Positions 27,075 through 36,500 of a stretch of DNA of 64,000 bases are shown one piece after another. A model generated the notes under the pieces. That model saw only the letters and a list, made by a program, of their open reading frames with translations. It did not search any database and had not been told where the DNA came from. The DNA is from Prolixibacter sp. NT017 (GTDB lineage: Bacteria > Bacteroidota > Bacteroidia > Bacteroidales > Prolixibacteraceae), in the NCBI RefSeq assembly GCF_009617875.1, contig NZ_BLAV01000001.1, forward strand, positions 3,906,001 to 3,970,000. Direction: 5' to 3'. Within the stretch, counting starts at the first letter, position 1, and each line of letters opens with the position of its first letter. The translations under genes and the position numbers were made by a program.

Positions 27075-27590
27075 ATGCTAAGCAACATGGTTTTACTTAC
27101 ACAAATAAATACAGCCGGCGTTGGCGATTATGTCTTTATCATTCTGATAATTGTTATTTCCATTGTGCAGGCAATTAACAAGCAGCGCAAAAAGGAACGG
27201 ATGAAACAGATGCAGGACAACGGCGGGAATAACGGTTGGGAACAACCAAAGCGGCAAAGAGAACCGTACAATCCGATGGATGAAAAGCGTGAAGATCCAT
27301 TCGGAACGTTATTCGATCGCATGGAAGAGATGTTCGATCCGGTACAGTATCCTTCGCCCGAGCCCGAACCACAAATGGAAACTACCAATAAAGTAGGGCA
27401 ACCGGAAATCAGCAATAAAAAAGTTGAAGAGATTATAACGAAAAGTCGGCAGACGAAAATGCCGGGTGACATTACCGCTACATCGGTCTATCATAAAGGG
27501 AAAAAGGAACCACTCAAGAAAAGCATCCGACGGGATTTTGACCCGCGAAAAGCCGTTATCTATTCCGAAATAATCAACCGCAAGTATTGA
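27075..27590 (+). CDS. Small single-pass membrane protein, function unknown
   Basis: This protein of 171 residues (or 167 from the second ATG) has one N-terminal membrane helix (about 18-34, YVFIILIIVISIVQAI), then a Lys/Arg-rich stretch, a Pro/Glu-rich linker, and a conserved-looking C-terminus (RRDFDPRKAVIYSEIINRKY). Proteins with this layout and a similar RKAVIYSEI tail occur in Bacteroidota, but I know of no function. It diverges from the Rieske-like gene, with only about 40 bp between starts. Confidence 0.7.
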   Translation: MLSNMVLLTQINTAGVGDYVFIILIIVISIVQAINKQRKKERMKQMQDNGGNNGWEQPKRQREPYNPMDEKREDPFGTLFDRMEEMFDPVQYPSPEPEPQMETTNKVGQPEISNKKVEEIITKSRQTKMPGDITATSVYHKGKKEPLKKSIRRDFDPRKAVIYSEIINRKY

Positions 27591-27664
27591 AAATGGAATA
27601 GTTACGTTTCGCGCAGAAAAAACATTTTTTACAACATCCTTCGTGGGATATTCGGGAAAAACCT

Positions 27665-27672
27665 TAAATTTG
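27665..27672 (+). promoter_or_regulatory. -7 promoter box for greA
   Basis: TAAATTTG matches the consensus and predicts a ~75-nt T-rich leader before the greA ATG. Confidence 0.5.
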
Positions 27673-27752
27673 TGTTTTACATCGAAGGAAGAGTTCCGTT
27701 TTTTTCGGGATTCTTCTTGTTTTTTTATGTGTTAACGAAAAATCTAAGTTAA

Positions 27753-28232
27753 ATGGCAAAGGTTACATATATAACTGCTGAAGGTCTAAAAAAATTGAAA
27801 GCTGATCTGGAACGCCTGATGACGGTTGAACGTCCGGCAATTTCAAAGCAGATAGGTGAAGCCATTGAAAAAGGCGATATTTCGGAAAATGCGGAGTACG
27901 ATGCGGCCAAAGATGCCCAGGGTATGCTCGAAGCAAAAATTGCCAAACTTCAGGAACAGGTAGCCAACGCCCGTATTATCGACCAATCGAAAATTGACTG
28001 TTCATCCGTTCAGATTCTGAACAAGGTGACTATCAAGAATAAAAAGAATAATGCCGTCATGGCTTACACTATTGTTTCGGAACACGAAGCTGACCTAAAA
28101 GCTGGTAAAATCAGTGTGAATACACCAATCGCACAGGGTTTGCTAGGCAAGAAAGTTGGCGACGAAGTAGAAATTCAGGTTCCGTCAGGTGTGATTCCTT
28201 TCGAAGTGGTCAATATTGAAATGGGTGTTTAA
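27753..28232 (+). CDS. greA: Transcription elongation factor GreA
   Basis: This 159-residue factor rescues backtracked RNA polymerase by stimulating transcript cleavage. The N-terminal coiled coil carries the acidic tip (GDISENAEYDAAKD, with the D/E pair that acts in the polymerase channel), and the C-terminal FKBP-like domain contains ISVNTPIAQGLLGKKVGDEV. Length is typical. The HIT-family gene follows 21 bp downstream, probably in the same transcript. Confidence 0.96.
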   Translation: MAKVTYITAEGLKKLKADLERLMTVERPAISKQIGEAIEKGDISENAEYDAAKDAQGMLEAKIAKLQEQVANARIIDQSKIDCSSVQILNKVTIKNKKNNAVMAYTIVSEHEADLKAGKISVNTPIAQGLLGKKVGDEVEIQVPSGVIPFEVVNIEMGV

Positions 28233-28253
28233 TACCGGTAAAAACGAAAGTTT

Positions 28254-28646
28254 ATGGCAAGTATTTTCACGAAAATAGTCGAAGGCGAAATTCCTGCATA
28301 CAAAGTGGCGGAAGACGAAAACTATCTTGCGTTCCTCGATATTTTCCCATTGGCAAAAGGGCATGTACTGGTCATTCCGAAGAAAGAAGTAGATTATCTT
28401 TTCGATTTGGACGATGAGTTGTACACCGGTTTGCAGCTGTTTGCCAAGCGAGTAGCTGTCGCCCTGAAAAAAGCCATTCCGTGTAAAAAAGTCGGAGTTG
28501 CCGTTCTGGGCCTCGAGGTTCCGCATGCCCATATTCACCTGGTACCTATGCAGAGTGAGAAAGACATCAACTTCTCCAATCCGAAATTGAAACTGTCGGA
28601 AGAGGAGTTCAAGGAAATTACGGAAAAGATTAAAAAGGAATTATAA
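28254..28646 (+). CDS. HIT family nucleotide-binding protein
   Basis: This 130-residue histidine-triad protein is a likely nucleoside phosphoramidase or dinucleotide hydrolase. The triad is H91-A-H93-I-H95 (VPHAHIHLVPM), with H93 the expected nucleophile, and the N-terminal part has FLDIFPLAKGHVLVIPKKE. Co-transcription with greA is conserved in many Bacteroidota. Confidence 0.93.
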   Translation: MASIFTKIVEGEIPAYKVAEDENYLAFLDIFPLAKGHVLVIPKKEVDYLFDLDDELYTGLQLFAKRVAVALKKAIPCKKVGVAVLGLEVPHAHIHLVPMQSEKDINFSNPKLKLSEEEFKEITEKIKKEL

Positions 28647-28671
28647 TACAGCCAACTGGCTTTGAAAAAAG

Positions 28672-28697
28672 AAGGGATTGCGATGGCAGTCCCTTTT
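28672..28697. terminator. Terminator between the HIT gene and ruvC
   Basis: Stem AAGGGA-TGC/GCA-TCCCTT (28672-28697, one mismatch), with seven T residues on the plus strand and a T-rich stretch on the minus strand. It serves two convergent genes. Confidence 0.8.
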
Positions 28698-28698
28698 T

Positions 28699-29250
28699 TT
28701 ATTTGATCCGGTCCGGATTTTTCCGGATAAAGTCTTCCCAACTATTGTACGATTTCCCTTTGGCAGGATTTCTTCCCTGCAGGTAATGACATACTGCCGC
28801 CGCCAGTCCGTCTGTCGCATCCAGCTCTTTCGGGCGAATCTCCATATTGAACATCTGTTTCAAAAAATAGGCTACCTGCTCTTTCGATGCCGAGCCCGTA
28901 CCGGTAATGGCTTGTTTGATCTTTAAGGGAGCATATTCGAATATCGGAACCCCCCGATAAAGCGCTGCTGCCATAGCAACTCCCTGCGCCCGCCCCAACT
29001 TCAGCATCGACTGCACGTTCTTTCCGTAAAACGGTGCCTCCAACGCGGCTTCGTCCGGCTGGAAGGCATCGACCAAATAAAGGGTCCGCTCAAAAATATG
29101 ACGAAGTTTCTGGTAGTGATCGCCAAATCCGGACGTTTTCACGACCCCCAACGTAACGATTTGAGCTTTCGTTCCGATGACTTTTACTACGCCATAGCCC
29201 ATCACATTCGAGCCCGGGTCAATTCCTAATATGGTTTTTTCCTTTTCCAA
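28699..29250 (-). CDS. ruvC: Holliday junction endonuclease RuvC
   Basis: RuvC cuts four-way junctions during recombination. LGIDPGSNVMGYGV carries the first catalytic Asp, ALEAPFYGKN the Glu, and DATDGLAAAVCHYL the C-terminal acidic residues. The reading frame is open to an ATG at 29319, but homologues start just before ILGIDPG; the TTG at 29250 (LEKEKTILG) is the only start codon close to that point, and a -7-like box (TAAATTCG, minus strand, 29276-29269) lies just upstream. I therefore prefer the TTG, giving 183 residues. No ruvA/ruvB is nearby. Confidence 0.9.
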   Translation of the reverse strand: MEKEKTILGIDPGSNVMGYGVVKVIGTKAQIVTLGVVKTSGFGDHYQKLRHIFERTLYLVDAFQPDEAALEAPFYGKNVQSMLKLGRAQGVAMAAALYRGVPIFEYAPLKIKQAITGTGSASKEQVAYFLKQMFNMEIRPKELDATDGLAAAVCHYLQGRNPAKGKSYNSWEDFIRKNPDRIK

Positions 29251-29334
29251 TACAGTTGAATTTCGTTCCGAATTTACCGGTTTATTAGCGAAATGGGGTA
29301 TAATTTTGAAAAAACTCAAAATCGCGGTTGTTCA

Positions 29335-29370
29335 TTCACCACTCAGATCTGTACGTTCACCACTCAGATC
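29335..29370. repeat. 15-bp direct repeat at 21-bp spacing
   Basis: TTCACCACTCAGATC occurs at 29335-29349 and again at 29356-29370. It is followed by a weaker TTCAT start at about 29377. It lies in the spacer upstream of ruvC. Confidence 0.7.
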
Positions 29371-29432
29371 GATACATTCATCAAAAAAACGGAAAATCGG
29401 GGTTACCCTACGACCAAAAACGGCATAAAGAT

Positions 29433-29444
29433 TAAGACGTCTTA
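29433..29444. promoter_or_regulatory. 12-bp perfect palindrome upstream of small membrane ORF
   Basis: TAAGACGTCTTA is a perfect inverted repeat 19 bp before the ATG at 29463. It could be an operator half-pair, but no regulator is implied by the sequence. Confidence 0.3.
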
Positions 29445-29462
29445 TCTTATTGTCTTGCCAAA

Positions 29463-29651
29463 ATGAAAGAATTAATCCCCGGGAAAAATGATTCCCGATT
29501 TTTGAAAACATGGAAACTGGTGGCCATCATTGCCATGGTCTATCTAACGATCATTTCCATTTTCTGGTACATGAAGAAATTCGATTTTGTAGTATTGGTT
29601 TTTGTTCTCTTCTCTGTCGTCCATTTTATGGTACGCACCGAAGAATCCTGA
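29463..29651 (+). CDS. Possible two-helix small membrane protein
   Basis: This 62-residue frame has a basic N-terminus (MKELIPGKNDSRFLKTWK) and two hydrophobic helices (about 18-36 and 41-57) joined by a short Lys-rich turn. Its composition resembles a real membrane protein, and it fills the space between ruvC and the TPR gene. There is no recognisable homologue and no clear -7 box, so it remains a candidate. Confidence 0.5.
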   Translation: MKELIPGKNDSRFLKTWKLVAIIAMVYLTIISIFWYMKKFDFVVLVFVLFSVVHFMVRTEES

Positions 29652-29654
29652 CTT

Positions 29655-31502
29655 TTACTTCTTATCCCTAAGCGCCCGGTAATTTTTTCGTGCATCTTCG
29701 ATGTAAACACTCCCGGGATGATGCAGAACGATGTCTTTGTAAATCTCTTCTGCTTTATCGGGAAGATTTAGCTCTTTTTCATACAACTCTCCCAACCTGA
29801 AACGAGCCTCATCACTGTTTTTTCCATCAGGATATTTTTTCAATAAGTCATTATACGCGCTCGCCGCTTCCTGGTAGTTGTGGAGTTTGACCAATATTTT
29901 TGCCTTGCGGGAAAAAACCTCCTCATTTAAATCGCTGTAAGGATATTTCTGTTGCAGAGAATCGAGTCGCAGAAGTGCCTGCCGAGGTCGGTTACAAAAC
30001 TGATCCAAATCGGCACGGGCCAGCATCTGCAAATCGCTGTTGAGTGAATCGGGCGCCTCGTGATTTTCAATCAACAACGAAAGCGCCAGTGCGTCGTTGG
30101 CAGTGAGTTTAGCTGTGCTCCCCTTCAAAATATCCATTTGGGCTTTCACCCAATTGAAATCTCCCATGTAATATGCCAACCTGGCCCGCTTAAACTTTGC
30201 CTCATCAGCCCAATTGGTTTCCCTCATCTCTTTGCTAACCTGTGCGTACAACAAAACGGCTTCCCAATAGTCGCCTGTACAAACGTTGCAATCGGCCAAC
30301 TCTACTTTCAGCTTCCCTCTTTGTGTCGGGTTCAATCCCTGTATCTTTCCTGCTCTCTCAAGCAATTCGATGGCTTTGGCCGGTTGATGATTGTAAAATG
30401 CTAAAAACTGTGCGTAGTCTTCTATCAAAAACAATGTGTGACGACTTTCGCCCAGATGATGAAATGTAGCCTGAAACAACTGATCAAGGCTGTCAATAGC
30501 TGTTTTTCTTAACGTTTGATCGGCCAGAAAATGCTGATAAGCGACCTGCGTTTGCCGCAGTTGAGCCTCTTCCCGGTAGGGATTGTCACCTTTTCGGCTT
30601 TTCAGGTAATCGTAAGTCCGAAGTGCTTCGGAATAGGCACCGCCTTTAGCAGCCAGTTGTGCCAGATTTAAAAGCGTTGAAGCTTCATCGCCGGTTCTTC
30701 GATCGAGCGCCAGTGCCTGACTTAATGCTGCTGAATAGTTTTTTTGCTGAATGAGAAACCAAACAAATAATTTGTTGTAGACCACATTCCCCGGATCGGA
30801 CTGTATGCGGGTCAGGATTGTTTTTTGCATCTGGTCCTTCAACTCTCCGTCAATATCGTAATAGAATGCCGTCATCAACCGGCCCTCCACAGTAGTCAAA
30901 GCTTTTGGCTGCGATTTCAGCAAGTCAAGGTAAGCATCGAGCATCAACGGGTAATTCCGGGTACGGAAATAAATTTGGGCCAGTTCATAATGAAATTCCT
31001 GGGATGGAAACTTCTTCTGTGCTTCCTGGTATACTTTCGCTGCCCAGTCCATTTCGCCCAGCGTATAAAACGCATTTCCAAGCTCTATAATACGCGAACG
31101 CTCGGGCTGAAGACCATCCAACGCCTGTTGATAATATTCCTCAGCACGTTTCGTGTCGCCCTCCCGACTGTACACATACCCCTGCCATACCAGGTATTTT
31201 GACTGTTTGCTCTGCTTGACCTTTTGCCGAATGGTTTTCAAAGCTGTCTTATAATCACCCGATTCGATCAAACAACGCAGGTAATACTCGAAATAGGCGT
31301 CAGCCCCGGAATCATCGTAAAGCGATTTGAAAAGTTCGGCCGCTTTGTCGTACTTCTGCTCCTGAAAATAACGGTTGGCCTGATCGCGAATCATCACTTT
31401 CTCACTCTTCTTCTGGGCAAAGCTCTGTGAAATACCAGCAGAGAAGAAGATGAGCGTAAAAAAGAAAAAATATATCGTAAAGGAATTAGGTCCTTTTTTC
31501 AT
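29655..31502 (-). CDS. Secreted tetratricopeptide repeat protein
   Basis: This 615-residue protein has a signal peptide ending about residue 29 (FFSAGISQSFAQ), then TPR-type helical repeats throughout. Clear ones are RYFQEQKYDKAAELFKSL near the N-terminus, QEFHYELAQIYFRTRNYPLM, and a BamD/YbgF-like set at the end (NYQEAASAYNDLLKKYPDGK, DEARFRLGELYEKE). It probably scaffolds envelope protein complexes. Its start overlaps the stop of the YihY gene by 4 bp, and a DUF4783 gene lies further upstream, so the three form one operon. Confidence 0.88.
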   Translation of the reverse strand: MKKGPNSFTIYFFFFTLIFFSAGISQSFAQKKSEKVMIRDQANRYFQEQKYDKAAELFKSLYDDSGADAYFEYYLRCLIESGDYKTALKTIRQKVKQSKQSKYLVWQGYVYSREGDTKRAEEYYQQALDGLQPERSRIIELGNAFYTLGEMDWAAKVYQEAQKKFPSQEFHYELAQIYFRTRNYPLMLDAYLDLLKSQPKALTTVEGRLMTAFYYDIDGELKDQMQKTILTRIQSDPGNVVYNKLFVWFLIQQKNYSAALSQALALDRRTGDEASTLLNLAQLAAKGGAYSEALRTYDYLKSRKGDNPYREEAQLRQTQVAYQHFLADQTLRKTAIDSLDQLFQATFHHLGESRHTLFLIEDYAQFLAFYNHQPAKAIELLERAGKIQGLNPTQRGKLKVELADCNVCTGDYWEAVLLYAQVSKEMRETNWADEAKFKRARLAYYMGDFNWVKAQMDILKGSTAKLTANDALALSLLIENHEAPDSLNSDLQMLARADLDQFCNRPRQALLRLDSLQQKYPYSDLNEEVFSRKAKILVKLHNYQEAASAYNDLLKKYPDGKNSDEARFRLGELYEKELNLPDKAEEIYKDIVLHHPGSVYIEDARKNYRALRDKK

Positions 31503-32470
31503 TTTAAATCGAGGTTAGAAAATTCGTCGATTTCGTCGGCTGAGAATTTTTTATTATTCTTCCGGGCATTGGCAATACTCACGTTTAGCTCGAATCCGAC
31601 CAGCAAAATGACCGCGTTAAAGTAAATCCAAATCATTACCACCAGCAGCGTTCCAATTGAACCATACAATTTGTTGTAGCGCCCAAAATTATTGATGTAG
31701 AACGAAAATCCCAGTGATGTAATCAACGAAAGTATAGCTGCCAGACTCACACCGGCAGAAATGAAACGAAACTTGGATTTCTTCGCAGGTGCGTAATAAA
31801 ACAAAAACGCGTAAGTGAAAAAGAAGAGGGCGCAAATAACTACCCATTTACCGACCAACAGCAAATAGTACGTAAAGTCCTTTACCAGGATATGTTTATC
31901 GACCAGAAAGTTAAGCGCTAGTTGCCCGAGAGTCATCAAAGTGATCCCAACCGTCATCAGCAACGTAAGAATGATGACCAAAGCCAGCGAAACCACACGT
32001 TGATTCCACCACGAGCGGGCATCCATCTCATGCACAGTGGCATTAAATGCCGAAATCAGGGAATCAACTCCGTTGGTAGCAAAAATGAGAGCGAAAAAGA
32101 AACCAAAGGACAACAAGCCACCATGTGGTTGCGTAATGATATCCTCCACCGTACTGTTAATGGCTTCGAAAGCATTTTGCGGTACGATGCTCTCGATCAA
32201 GCCCAGCAATTCCGACTGGAAATTCTCAATCGGGACATACGGAATTAGGGTAAAGATGAAAATAATGGCCGGGAAAATGGCCAGTATAATGTTGAAAGCA
32301 ATCGCCGACGCCCTCGTCGTGATGGATCCGTTTTCAATTCCCTTCCAGAAAAACAGACCGACATCGTAAAGGGGGACGTCTTCAAAAATTGGTAATGAAA
32401 TCTTCTTTGCCCGCTCCCGAATGTGTTCCAGCCGCTTGCGGACATATTCCTTGAGTTCTGTCACAGGCAT
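31499..32470 (-). CDS. YihY/BrkB-family inner-membrane protein
   Basis: This 323-residue protein has six predicted membrane helices and family signatures AFNIILAIFPAIIFI and the NAVILLVGFELN segment near the end (about 285-300). The family was once called ribonuclease BN in error; its members are membrane proteins of unsettled function, possibly transporters. It is the middle gene of the DUF4783-YihY-TPR operon, with a 24-bp gap upstream and a 4-bp overlap downstream. Confidence 0.9.
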   Translation of the reverse strand: MPVTELKEYVRKRLEHIRERAKKISLPIFEDVPLYDVGLFFWKGIENGSITTRASAIAFNIILAIFPAIIFIFTLIPYVPIENFQSELLGLIESIVPQNAFEAINSTVEDIITQPHGGLLSFGFFFALIFATNGVDSLISAFNATVHEMDARSWWNQRVVSLALVIILTLLMTVGITLMTLGQLALNFLVDKHILVKDFTYYLLLVGKWVVICALFFFTYAFLFYYAPAKKSKFRFISAGVSLAAILSLITSLGFSFYINNFGRYNKLYGSIGTLLVVMIWIYFNAVILLVGFELNVSIANARKNNKKFSADEIDEFSNLDLK

Positions 32471-32494
32471 AAGCAGGCAATTGCTTAATTTTGG

Positions 32495-32887
32495 TTACTC
32501 TTTCTCGATGCGAAGCTGATGGATCAACGGTTTGTTGTCCTTATTCTTTAGTAAGAAATATACCCGGAATGTTTCCTTATCAGTTTCCAGACTTCCAATG
32601 GCATAGCGGGCATCTTCCTTGCCGCCCTGGTGAATGACCCGGAACTGATTGGGTTTATTTTTTGCAAAGAAATCCTTCAGAATCTGTTCTGCCTGAGCCT
32701 GCGAACATACGTTTTCCCTGTTTAAAATAACAAGCTCAACATTATCGTTAAAGTAAGCTGCCAACTTTTTGGCGTTTCCCGAGCTTAACCCGATAATAAT
32801 TTGGTCCGGCATTTGTGCATATAGTGCGGTGGCCGGAAGGATAAACAGGAACAAGGCGATCAAAATTTTTCCTGCCTTTTTCTTCAT
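32495..32887 (-). CDS. Secreted DUF4783-type protein
   Basis: This 130-residue protein with a signal peptide (MKKKAGKILIALFLFILPATALYAQ) starts at 32887; a longer frame would add an unlikely 19-residue leader. The mature part resembles the DUF4783 / NTF2-like family (SGNAKKLAAYFNDNVELVIL, KNKPNQFRVIHQGGKEDARY), a small alpha+beta fold common in Bacteroidota with unknown function. It is the first gene of the operon with YihY and the TPR protein. Confidence 0.8.
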   Translation of the reverse strand: MKKKAGKILIALFLFILPATALYAQMPDQIIIGLSSGNAKKLAAYFNDNVELVILNRENVCSQAQAEQILKDFFAKNKPNQFRVIHQGGKEDARYAIGSLETDKETFRVYFLLKNKDNKPLIHQLRIEKE

Positions 32888-32948
32888 ATCGCTATATTTA
32901 GTTACCGAAACAGTCATGCAACAATCATGCAAAACATCAAGCAAGATA

Positions 32949-32980
32949 CAAAAATATTGTAATTAGAAAGGGTCGAACAA
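32949..32980 (-). promoter_or_regulatory. Promoter of the DUF4783-YihY-TPR operon
   Basis: On the minus strand TTG (32980-32978) and TATTTTTG (32956-32949) with a 21-bp spacer fit the -33/-7 pattern, 61 bp ahead of the ATG. Confidence 0.55.
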
Positions 32981-33040
32981 CGGCTCTCCTTTTAAATCAT
33001 TAAATTTAACCTTTACAAAACAACTCAGCAAAATTGAAAC

Positions 33041-33514
33041 ATGAAAGTAACACTGGTAGTCATCGGTAAAACGGACAAGGATTATTTGAAGAAGGGAATC
33101 GATATTTACAGTAAACGACTGTTTCATTATCTGCCATTTGAGATAAAAACTATCCCCGATATCAAGAACAGTAAAAACCTGAACACTGAACAACAGAAAG
33201 AAAAAGAGGGTGTCCTTATTTTAAATCAGGTAACCGCCATGGACCAGCTTATCTTACTGGACGAGAAAGGGGAAGAGATGAGTTCGATCGATTTTTCAAA
33301 ATGGATGGAAAAACGAATGGTGGCCGGAACAAAACATCTGGTTTTTGCCATCGGTGGGCCTTACGGTTTTTCGCCGGCGGTTAAAGCACGCGCGAATGGA
33401 AAGTTGTCGCTCTCGAAAATGACTTTTTCACATCAAATGGTCCGAATGATTTTTATTGAACAACTATATCGCGCTATGAGCATCTTAAATGGCGAACCCT
33501 ATCATCACGAATAA
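33041..33514 (+). CDS. rlmH: 23S rRNA pseudouridine-1915 N3-methyltransferase
   Basis: This 157-residue SPOUT-class methyltransferase uses S-adenosylmethionine to methylate pseudouridine 1915 in helix 69 of 23S rRNA. The knot region is visible in LVFAIGGPYGFSPAVKAR and the C-terminus LSKMTFSHQMVRMIFIEQLYRA is characteristic, ending in GEPYHHE. The large sensor kinase gene begins 6 bp after the stop, so they are co-transcribed. Confidence 0.96.
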   Translation: MKVTLVVIGKTDKDYLKKGIDIYSKRLFHYLPFEIKTIPDIKNSKNLNTEQQKEKEGVLILNQVTAMDQLILLDEKGEEMSSIDFSKWMEKRMVAGTKHLVFAIGGPYGFSPAVKARANGKLSLSKMTFSHQMVRMIFIEQLYRAMSILNGEPYHHE

Positions 33515-33519
33515 TCCCT

Positions 33520-36500
33520 ATGCGAAAACTCTGGCATCAACACCGGTTACTGCTTTTCTCGATTGTCTTTCTAGGCATTGCCTGGTTTTGGGAACACCTC
33601 ATTCTTGACAACGCGATGCTTCATCATGAAGTAGATCGCGTTAGCCACGTGATGGAAAAAAAGGAAGCATCCCTCGATCAAGTTTTAAATAATATTGCCA
33701 GTACCCCAACTAAAATCGCTTCGGAACGCTATTCGATTGACGCAGCCAACCGCTGGGACCAACTTGCGAAACAAGGAATTACATTTAATATTTTTCAGGG
33801 TGATTCGCTAATTTACTGGACCTCTTCGGAAACTGCTTTCAATGACTCACTCCCCAAGGTCTCGGCAGACAACAATCTGATTAAAAAGCTCCCTACCGGC
33901 TGGTATATGATTAAACAGATGAACACCGATAGCCTTACACTGGTAGGTTATATACTAATAAAACAGGTTTATCCGTACCATAATAAATATTTGCGCGACC
34001 ATTTTCCGAATGATTTCAAACTGCCTCCCGATTTTCTGGTCCACCCTCAACCGGCCTCTAATCCGGTTTACGATGTTAAGGACAGCAACAACCGGTTCCT
34101 GTTCTCGCTGGAGCCTACCGGCGAATTGGTCACGCCGGAACATGACCTGTTTTTTCCCTCTGGGTTGTATTTCATTGCGCTGCTTTTCTTCCTCATCTAC
34201 ACTGTACAAATTCTAAACCTGCGCCTTCCCATCCGGGGGCCTGCAAAAATACTGCTCAGTATCGTCATCGCTTTTGGGATTTACTACCTCGTCAATCAAC
34301 TCGACCGACCCGCTATTTTCGAATACCTGCGACTCTTTTCGCCGGTTTATTTCGCCGCCGGTTCGTGGTTACCTTCGCTGGGGGAGTTTTTCCTGCTTTC
34401 CATCTTATTGCTTTACGTCGCGCTGGTATTTTTCCGATCGTTGGACGTCAAAGATTTTCAACATCCCAAATGGGGAAAAATTTCGCTATTGCTTCCTTTT
34501 CTTTTTGCTGCCTTTTACTTCACTTTCAGCATTTTTCTATTCCAGATTCTTATCCTGAACTCCTCTATCAACTTTGAGTTTTACCAGGAAATGAGAATCT
34601 CTCTTCCCAACGTTTTGGGATTCATATCACTGGTACTCCAGTGCCTGGGATTCCTCCTCATTGCTCTTCGTCTTCGGTTCATCGCCAGAAACATATTAAG
34701 TCTGAACCAATACCTGGTTACCGCCGTTATTTCTGCCCTTCTGGCCCTTGGAGTTTTCATCCTCGGCGGACATGCAGTCAACTGGTTTCCGTTTACTTTC
34801 TACATCATTGTCATCACCGCACTTTATTTTATCCGTTACGATTCCCTGCTGAAATACCGTACGACCTTCCTGGTGGTTTATTCGCTGCTGGCGGCTTTGC
34901 TTTTCGACCACATGCTGTTTGTACATGTCAAAACGCGCAATACCAACATTCAGAAAGTACTGGCTGTCAACCTGGCTTCAGAACGTGATCCGGCCGCAGA
35001 GCTTTTCCTCTCCGATTTGGAACCTCGTCTGCATCGAGATACCCTATTGCAAACGCTAATGGTTCCTCCGTACGATGTGTTGGAGCAGTATCTGAGAAAA
35101 AATTATTTCACCGGCTTTTGGCGTGATTACGATTTGCAGGTGACCGTTTGTGGTGACCAGGACAGCGTGCTGGTGAAACCCGACAACGACCTGCATCCTT
35201 GTCATGCTTTTTTCGAAAACATGGTTTCGCAAAGCGGCGTCGAAATCCCGGGCAGCGATTTCTATTTCATGGATAAACTAAACGGACGTATCTCCTACTT
35301 CGGGCAAATGGCGTTCAAGAGTGCAGTCGACGGGCGACCTCTGACCGTTTTTGTAGAACTGAATTCGCGGCTCATCCCGGAAGGACAAGGTTACCCCGAA
35401 TTGTTGCTGGATGAACGAGCAGCCCGCAAGAATCGTCGTGACGGCTTCTGTTACGCAAAATACTACAACGACCAGCTGGTCGACCGAAGCGGAAAATTTG
35501 CTTATACACTGTCTATCAAAGAATACCTTCACGGAAAAGGTGAATTTCATTTCTACGATCTCGACGGTTATTCGCATTGTGCATACCACATTAGTGGTGA
35601 CAACTATACAGTCGTCAGTTATCCGAAGATGTCTTTTGTCAAGCGACTGGCATCATTTCCTTACCTGTTCCTGCTGACTTACATTGCAGGACTTCTGGTG
35701 ATCGGTCTGAATAATCCGAAAGGCTGGTATTTCTTCCGACGACACTGGGACTTCCGTCGAAAGATTCAGTTCTCTCTTATTTCAATCCTATTGGGGACAC
35801 TGCTGATCATCGGATTTGGTATTATTGCCTACAACTACACACAGTTCAAGGCTTCCATTCAGGAAAACCTGAACGAAAAAATCAGGACCGTGTCAGCCGA
35901 ACTGGAAATGCGGTTGGGACGGGAAGATCAGATTTCGCCTGACATGGAGAATTATCTCGATTATGAACTGATTCAACTATCAGATATTTCCTGGGTCGAT
36001 GTTAACCTTTTCGATGCCATCGGAACATTGATTGCTACTTCGCGGGATGAGATTTATGAGCGTGGCCTCACCGCTCCGAAAATGAATCCACGCGCTTTCT
36101 ACGCCATGTCGGTAGAACACCGGACCAACTATCTCCATCGCGAGAAACTTGGAAACATGACTTTCTACTCGTCATATGTGCCGGTCTTCAATAACAACAA
36201 TGAATTGCTGGGGTACCTCAACATACCGTACCTGAGTAAACAGAACGAACTGATGCAGCAGATTTCCGGCTTCATCGTGGCTTTCCTCAACGTCTACATT
36301 TTCCTTACGCTCATCAGCGTGATGGTGGCGGTTTTTATCAGCAGCCGCATCACATCGCCACTACGCACCATCGAGGAGAACCTGCGCGGTATTCAGTTAG
36401 GAAAAGCCAACGCCAAAATCGAATATCGTGCGAATGACGAAATCGGAAGGTTGGTGAAAGAATATAACCTGAAGGTGGACGAACTGGCCGAAAGTGCCGA

